Shown piece after piece: positions 60,332-64,000 of a DNA stretch of 64,000 nucleotides (positions are counted from its first letter, which is position 1; each line of letters starts with the position of its first letter). Location: positions 53,904,062 to 53,968,061 of the forward strand of contig JARWKL010000001.1 of assembly GCA_029961685.1 (NCBI GenBank). Direction: 5' to 3'. This DNA is from Aristolochia californica. Its lineage: Eukaryota > Streptophyta > Magnoliopsida > Piperales > Aristolochiaceae. The notes under the pieces are model-generated. The model was given only the letters and a program-made list of their open reading frames with translations, made no database searches and was not told the origin of the DNA. Both the position numbers and the translations under genes were made by a program.

Positions 60332-60854
60332 CCTCGTTCTCTCTCTTTTTCTTTTTTGTTTTCCTGTTTAAATCTTCAAAATGTAGTGGTGCATTTTGCA
60401 ATTAATTTATTATGGTAATATATCTTAAGTTTTATTCCAGGTATTCCCTCTCAAGGCTGAAATTTTGAAGCCACAAGCGCAAATGGAAAGACACATAACA
60501 GATTTAGTGAAAAAAGTGAGTTGAATGCTGTAAAAATGTAGTCATTTTCGCAAACATACAGAGAGATATGGTAGTCTCTGGTTTATGAGTTAGATACCGA
60601 GCAATCTATTCAACTGACTACATGTGTAAAGTATTGAATGTTTATTATTCTTGTGCTCTTGATGTTGTGAAGAATTAACAATTTTGTTACTTGATTATTT
60701 GTAGAGTTTGCAGGATGTTACTGGTGCTGAATTTAAGATGTTTATGGATTTCCTCATGAGTTTAACCTTATTTGGAGAGGAAGCTCCACCAGAGCGTGTG
60801 CAGGAACTTATTGAAATTATTGAGGGGCAGGCTGATCTAGATGCCCAGTTTAAT
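52010..60854 (+). CDS. API5: API5, apoptosis inhibitor 5-like HEAT-repeat protein (3' end outside window)
   Basis: API5 is a nuclear helical-repeat scaffold linked to suppression of cell death and to mRNA processing complexes. Seven exons in phase: 52010-52087, 52182-52343, 59776-59875, 59957-60022, 60193-60275, 60441-60515 and 60705-60854; 238 residues, with the rest beyond the window or beyond my recognition in 60855-64000. Key blocks: DIDKLYEYGERLSEAKDKS, KAKQLAAQLIPRFVKFFP, IRGFPLLCKDTAEYISKIV, ERDAVQKCLMSILRQDVK, LTSLFKHIDGGDENVREK and FMDFLMSLTLFGEEAP. At the exon 2/3 junction the family usually has about two more residues (a Gly before VRIQAIRG), so one of these splice sites may be off or a micro-exon missed. 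Intron 2 is 7.4 kb and contains an LTR element and other repeats. Confidence 0.93.
54408..57553 (-). mobile_element. Non-autonomous LTR retrotransposon with 5-bp target duplication
   Basis: Two direct LTRs, 54408-54757 and 57205-57553 (about 350 bases each), share AGCCAACACATAAACACAAA (one mismatch in the first) and GGTGTCTTTTAACA. The flanks are CTATT on both sides (54403-54407 and 57554-57558). On the minus strand a polypurine tract CTTGAGGGGGAG abuts the 54757 end, and GGTATTAGAGT beside 57205 resembles the primer-binding site. The 2.4-kb interior has no recognisable gag or pol; it is AT-rich and carries an RNase H-like fragment in the opposite orientation. It lies in API5 intron 2, antisense to the gene. 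Confidence 0.9.
55447..55880 (+). pseudogene. LINE RNase H-domain fragment nested in the LTR element
   Basis: The plus strand encodes HPPDGHSKLNFDGSAFG, GPVGFEGVIHDE, GISDSTTVELARLLLGL and EGNSKVVIDWC, the order of blocks in the plant LINE RNase H domain (the first D and later E and D are present). A stop follows, then in another frame WAHTPISTNHLANFHAKRGS, the usual end of this domain. It is plus-oriented, against the host LTR element. LTR sequence does not surround it directly; it sits in the middle of the interior. Confidence 0.8.
58300..59551. repeat. Retrotransposon LTR-like and TRIM-like fragments in API5 intron 2
   Basis: 58330-58540 looks like the end of an LTR (AT-rich, then CTCTACTCTCTCTCCTCTC) followed by ACACAATACCGAAGCAGG, a degraded primer-binding site, and then about 800 bases of gag-like but unreadable sequence. 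59368-59378 reads GGCTCTGATACCA-type sequence (a minus-strand primer-binding site), followed by 59430-59551, which matches the TRIM LTR of 43145 in reverse (CTATTCCTTAACA at the end). Confidence 0.55.
60301..60327. repeat. (CT)n microsatellite in an API5 intron
   Basis: About 27 bases of uninterrupted CT, 25 bases after the exon ending at 60275. Confidence 0.9.
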
Positions 60855-61666
60855 GTAAGTTTCATGTGGAGCATCTATTGTTGGTATATGGAAGGTAGAT
60901 ATAGAATGAACAATATTAGTGATTCATGCAATTTTGCACTGTGGCAGCTTCTGTAAGATTTCTATAGAATGAATGATGGGACTGTGAATTGTTACTTGAG
61001 TGTAATACATGGTTTGCATCACTCAGTATGTTCATAACTCTAACTCTCTATTTATGATAATATTTTCAGTCAAGTCATGGTGTTTTGAATTGCAGAGCAA
61101 CCAGACTTCCTTATGACTTTTATGATTATAGGATTGATATTAATGGAAATTAGCCTGAACCATACTTTTGTTAAGTTGGTTCCGTATCCATTCCATAATG
61201 ACTAACCAAAGTCGGGAGGCTGTTTTTCTAACTAATTACCATAATATTTTTCTTAACTTTTATCAATGTGGAACTATTCCCACTAACAACTTGTAAAGAA
61301 GTTCTATTGTAGTAGTTTTGTTTTGAGCACCCACATCTAATTTTTTTTGTCAGATTCGTTGGCATTTTTCTGAAAAATACAATTATGGTTGACATGAAGA
61401 GATTTTGTTCAAATTCGGGTTGTAGTTTGTTAACAAAGCAGTACATGACTGAAAAGATAAATTATGGAGTCAAATTTATGCCCTTTCTTGTGGTTTTGCT
61501 CTCATTGAGTGGTCCAACTGATTCTATCTTGGTTAAGTCATTCATTTGCATTACTACTTCTGCTTGACTGGTTAGACCTTGTGAACTTAATAGGGGGACC
61601 TTTAAAATCAAATTAATAGAGAATGTCTGCCCCCTTATTGTAGACTAGTTACTCCTTTAGCCTATC

Positions 61667-62960
61667 TTTGTTTTTTATAACAATGAGAAAACAATTCCAT
61701 TAGAAAGGCTCCCTAAGGAGAAGAATTTACCAGGAAATAAATCGGAACAAGAAAACAGAACCAAGAGAACCTAAATGGGAATGGGGAGTGAGCTCCAAGA
61801 GATCATGGTGCTATCAGAGTTAAGGGCCCAATTAATTCTCAGGGCTGAAATGAGATTGCACTTTTGATGATTAGAAGCCATAGAGTTAAAAAATTATGTT
61901 TTCGTGCCCTTCCATAAGCCACTTTAAGTGCACTCTCTGCTTCCAAAAAATACATTCTTGAGTGATGATAACTTCCAATTCATGCTTGTGGGTGCAATGA
62001 TGGTTGTCTTCATCGGAGGGGATTGGAATCCTCAATGGTATTTAGGTCTTGAATCTTGGCTAAGAGGGCTGCCCTCTTCTCTTTTGTATACTGAATGAAT
62101 CTTGAGCCTACGTCCTGATGAAATCTTTCAGGATCTTGAGTTTGAGGGAGAACTGATGGCAAACAGAGCCCACAACTACAATATGATTCCCCAAAAAAAG
62201 CAAAATGAGTTGTTCAAACCATGCACACTCAAAACCTAACGGTTGTGTCCCATGTTCCATTGATCACCGTCAAGGATGATAGGGCAGTGATCCAAGGCCA
62301 GTCTAGGGTCAGTGAAACTGTGTGCATTTGGAAGAGACTCAGCAATTAGGGTTGGGAAGAAACCTGTCAAGCTATGACAGAATGGCTCGCAACTAGCTGT
62401 TGGTCCAGGCTAATGAGACAGTTGGATAGTTAAAGAACTGGTTTCTACCAATGAAATCCAGAATTGACACATAGCTAGGGTGAAGATTGTCGCTGGTGGA
62501 CATTTCTTGTGGGGAAATCTGATTACGTTGCAGTCTCTCCCTTAAATGAAGGAAGATCCCATCCCAGTTCTGAAAATTTTCATTAAGCTCAACACAAAAC
62601 TCTTCCTTGTTGGCAGGACTAAGATTGTCAATATTGCATATGGCCCAATAGTCATTAGTTGTGAGGGACTTGAAGGATGCATAGCGTTTACCGACCATTC
62701 AATGCATCATTGGGGCACAAAATCGAGCAGTCCCAGGCCAGCAGTAAGCCCCTAAACCAAGAGGCCAGAAGGTCACAAACCAATGGTTGGGCAACGATTT
62801 GGAGCTTGGTCTTCTGAAGAAAACAAGCGCTAGGCGAGCATTGAATATGCTGTCATGAACAACTGCCCTGCTTTTGAGCATCTTTCAATCCTGAGTGTTC
62901 CAAGAGATCATATTCATGGCAGATAATACATAGGGAGGAAGAAATTCACCTATGGGTTAA
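61667..62960 (-). mobile_element. LINE fragment with endonuclease-domain remains
   Basis: On the minus strand 62698-62393 is open and reads like part of an L1-type endonuclease region (VSILDFIGRNQFFNYPTVSLAWTNS is spread over positions near 62460-62400). Further on, near 62285-62260, the minus strand gives DHCPIIL in another frame, the signature near the end of the APE-type endonuclease domain. It ends near 61667 in GTTATAAAAAACAAAG, a LINE-like tail, so most of the reverse transcriptase has been deleted. Many stops. It lies downstream of API5 exon 7, possibly in its next intron. Confidence 0.6.
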
Positions 62961-63308
62961 TGCTGCTAGTGGCATAGTGAATTGGGTTGGTTTGAACTTC
63001 TAATTCTTTTAGGAATATTTCAACCTTCATCTTTCAAATTATTATTATATTTTAATTTTTATTATACAAAGTATTATTGTCATTTGTTAAGAATAGTTTA
63101 CATTTACATTTCAAAAAAAAAAAGAATAGTTTACATTTGAGTTGGCTTTGGGCCAGAGCATTAATTGGAAGAAAATTACTCTCCTGGGATACTATATTGA
63201 AGACTCAGTGCTTCGTGACATGGCAAAATTCTTGGGTTGCATTAGAGAGCACGCCTGCTACTTATTTTGGGACTGCCACTGTTTGACACACGTCCCATTG
63301 CGGCTCTT

Positions 63309-63310
<2 letters not shown>

Positions 63311-63340
<30 letters not shown>
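63311..63340. repeat. Poly-C run, 30 bases
   Basis: Thirty consecutive C directly before LINE sequence. True length may be uncertain. Confidence 0.95.
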
Positions 63341-63343
<3 letters not shown>

Positions 63344-63394
63344 TGAATAAAGAAGTTTGAGAAGAGATTAACCACATGGCGGGGCAAACTTCTT

Positions 63395-64000
63395 TCCACA
63401 ATAGGTCGACTTATCATGCTCAAGTCATACTTGGCAGGTCTGCCCAATTACATCGTATCCTTTCACACATTGCCCGACATCGGTGTGCTCAAAGCTTGAT
63501 GCTATTCGCTGGCGTTTTCTTTGGATAGGTATTGAAGACACCTTCAGGTACCATTTGGTTAGTTGGAAAGAGATTTGTCAGCCCCAAATCAGAGGTGGCT
63601 TGAGAATTCGGCCTACAAAGGATATGAATTGTGCTCTCCTTCTTAAGTGGATTTGGAATCTCAATTCCAAGGAGAACAGTTTGTGGAGTAACATGGTGAG
63701 ATTCTACCTCCTCCTGTGTCATTGGTGGAGAGAGGGGGGTATCGCCCGTTGCTTATTCCCAATCTGGAAATGCATTTTCAAATTGCTTCCGAAGTTCAGG
63801 GCTGCAACCTCCTTCTATCTTGGTAATGGGAGGACCCTTCGATTCTAGACAGACGAGTGGTGCGACCCCCGGCCATTGTTGGAGGATTACCCGGAATTAG
63901 TAAGGATTTCTATGGATCTATCTCAATCGGTGGCTGACTCATGGAGTAATCAGTCTTGGAGCCTCCACTTCCACCGTGGTCTGAATGATGAAGAAGCAAG
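63395..64000 (+). pseudogene. LINE reverse transcriptase C-terminal fragment, runs off the window
   Basis: GRLIMLKSYLAGLPNYIVSF (63403-63462) then, after a frame change, AIRWRFLWIGIEDTFRYHLV, SWKEICQPQIRGGLRIRPTK and NCALLLKWIWNLNSKENSLW (to about 63690). This is the conserved stretch between the reverse transcriptase thumb and the zinc knuckle in plant L1-type elements. At least one frameshift (about 63475-63490) and later breaks show it is dead. It starts just after the poly-C run, so it is 5'-truncated. Confidence 0.85.

Noticed and set aside
62546..62881. Overlapping open frames on both strands near 62.5-62.9 kb
   Set aside because: They belong to the decayed minus-strand LINE and are not independent genes.

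Overview
This window is nuclear DNA from a flowering plant. The evidence is spliced genes with GT-AG introns, a class III peroxidase, a plant-type homogentisate dioxygenase, and many Copia, LINE, hAT, PIF/Harbinger and TRIM elements. I cannot name the species. Introns swollen by transposons suggest a medium or large genome. All exon coordinates come from reading splice sites and keeping codon phase by hand; no alignment was run.

Layout. 1-3982 (+): 3' two thirds of ATG7, the autophagy E1 enzyme. 4537-7028 (-): a NUMOD3/coiled-coil protein, convergent with ATG7. 8232-11097: a PIF/Harbinger transposon with both of its genes (-), killed mainly by TGA codons. 11245-11920: a hAT-type MITE. 12265-18150: a decayed Sirevirus-like Copia element with a possible env-like region. 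18506-29480 (+): DTD1 (D-aminoacyl-tRNA deacylase), whose introns hold LINE pieces, a five-copy tandem array and a Copia element. 29964-32130 (-): a peroxidase-19-like gene. 33743-41614 (+): the mitochondrial F1-ATPase assembly factor ATP11, whose intron 2 holds a 5.4-kb Copia element carrying a piece of plastid clpP. 42066-50819: a tail-to-tail inverted duplication of homogentisate 1,2-dioxygenase, with a dead left copy and an intact right copy (47255-50560, -). 52010 to beyond the last visible exon at 60854 (+): the 5' part of API5, with a 7.4-kb intron 2 containing a non-autonomous LTR element. 61667-64000: LINE remnants.

The host genes are unrelated housekeeping functions (autophagy, tRNA proofreading, ATP synthase assembly, tyrosine catabolism, cell-death regulation) and do not form a pathway. 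The order PER19 - ATP11 - API5 appears to match adjacent genes on Arabidopsis chromosome 2, which would make this an ancient gene block that has been inflated by transposons and has gained the HGO pair.

The most notable signals are the HGO inverted duplication, whose two arms share a TRIM insertion; the plastid clpP fragment inside a retrotransposon; the LINE-derived tandem array in the DTD1 intron; and a nearly intact Harbinger element. I found no convincing wholly new biochemical system.
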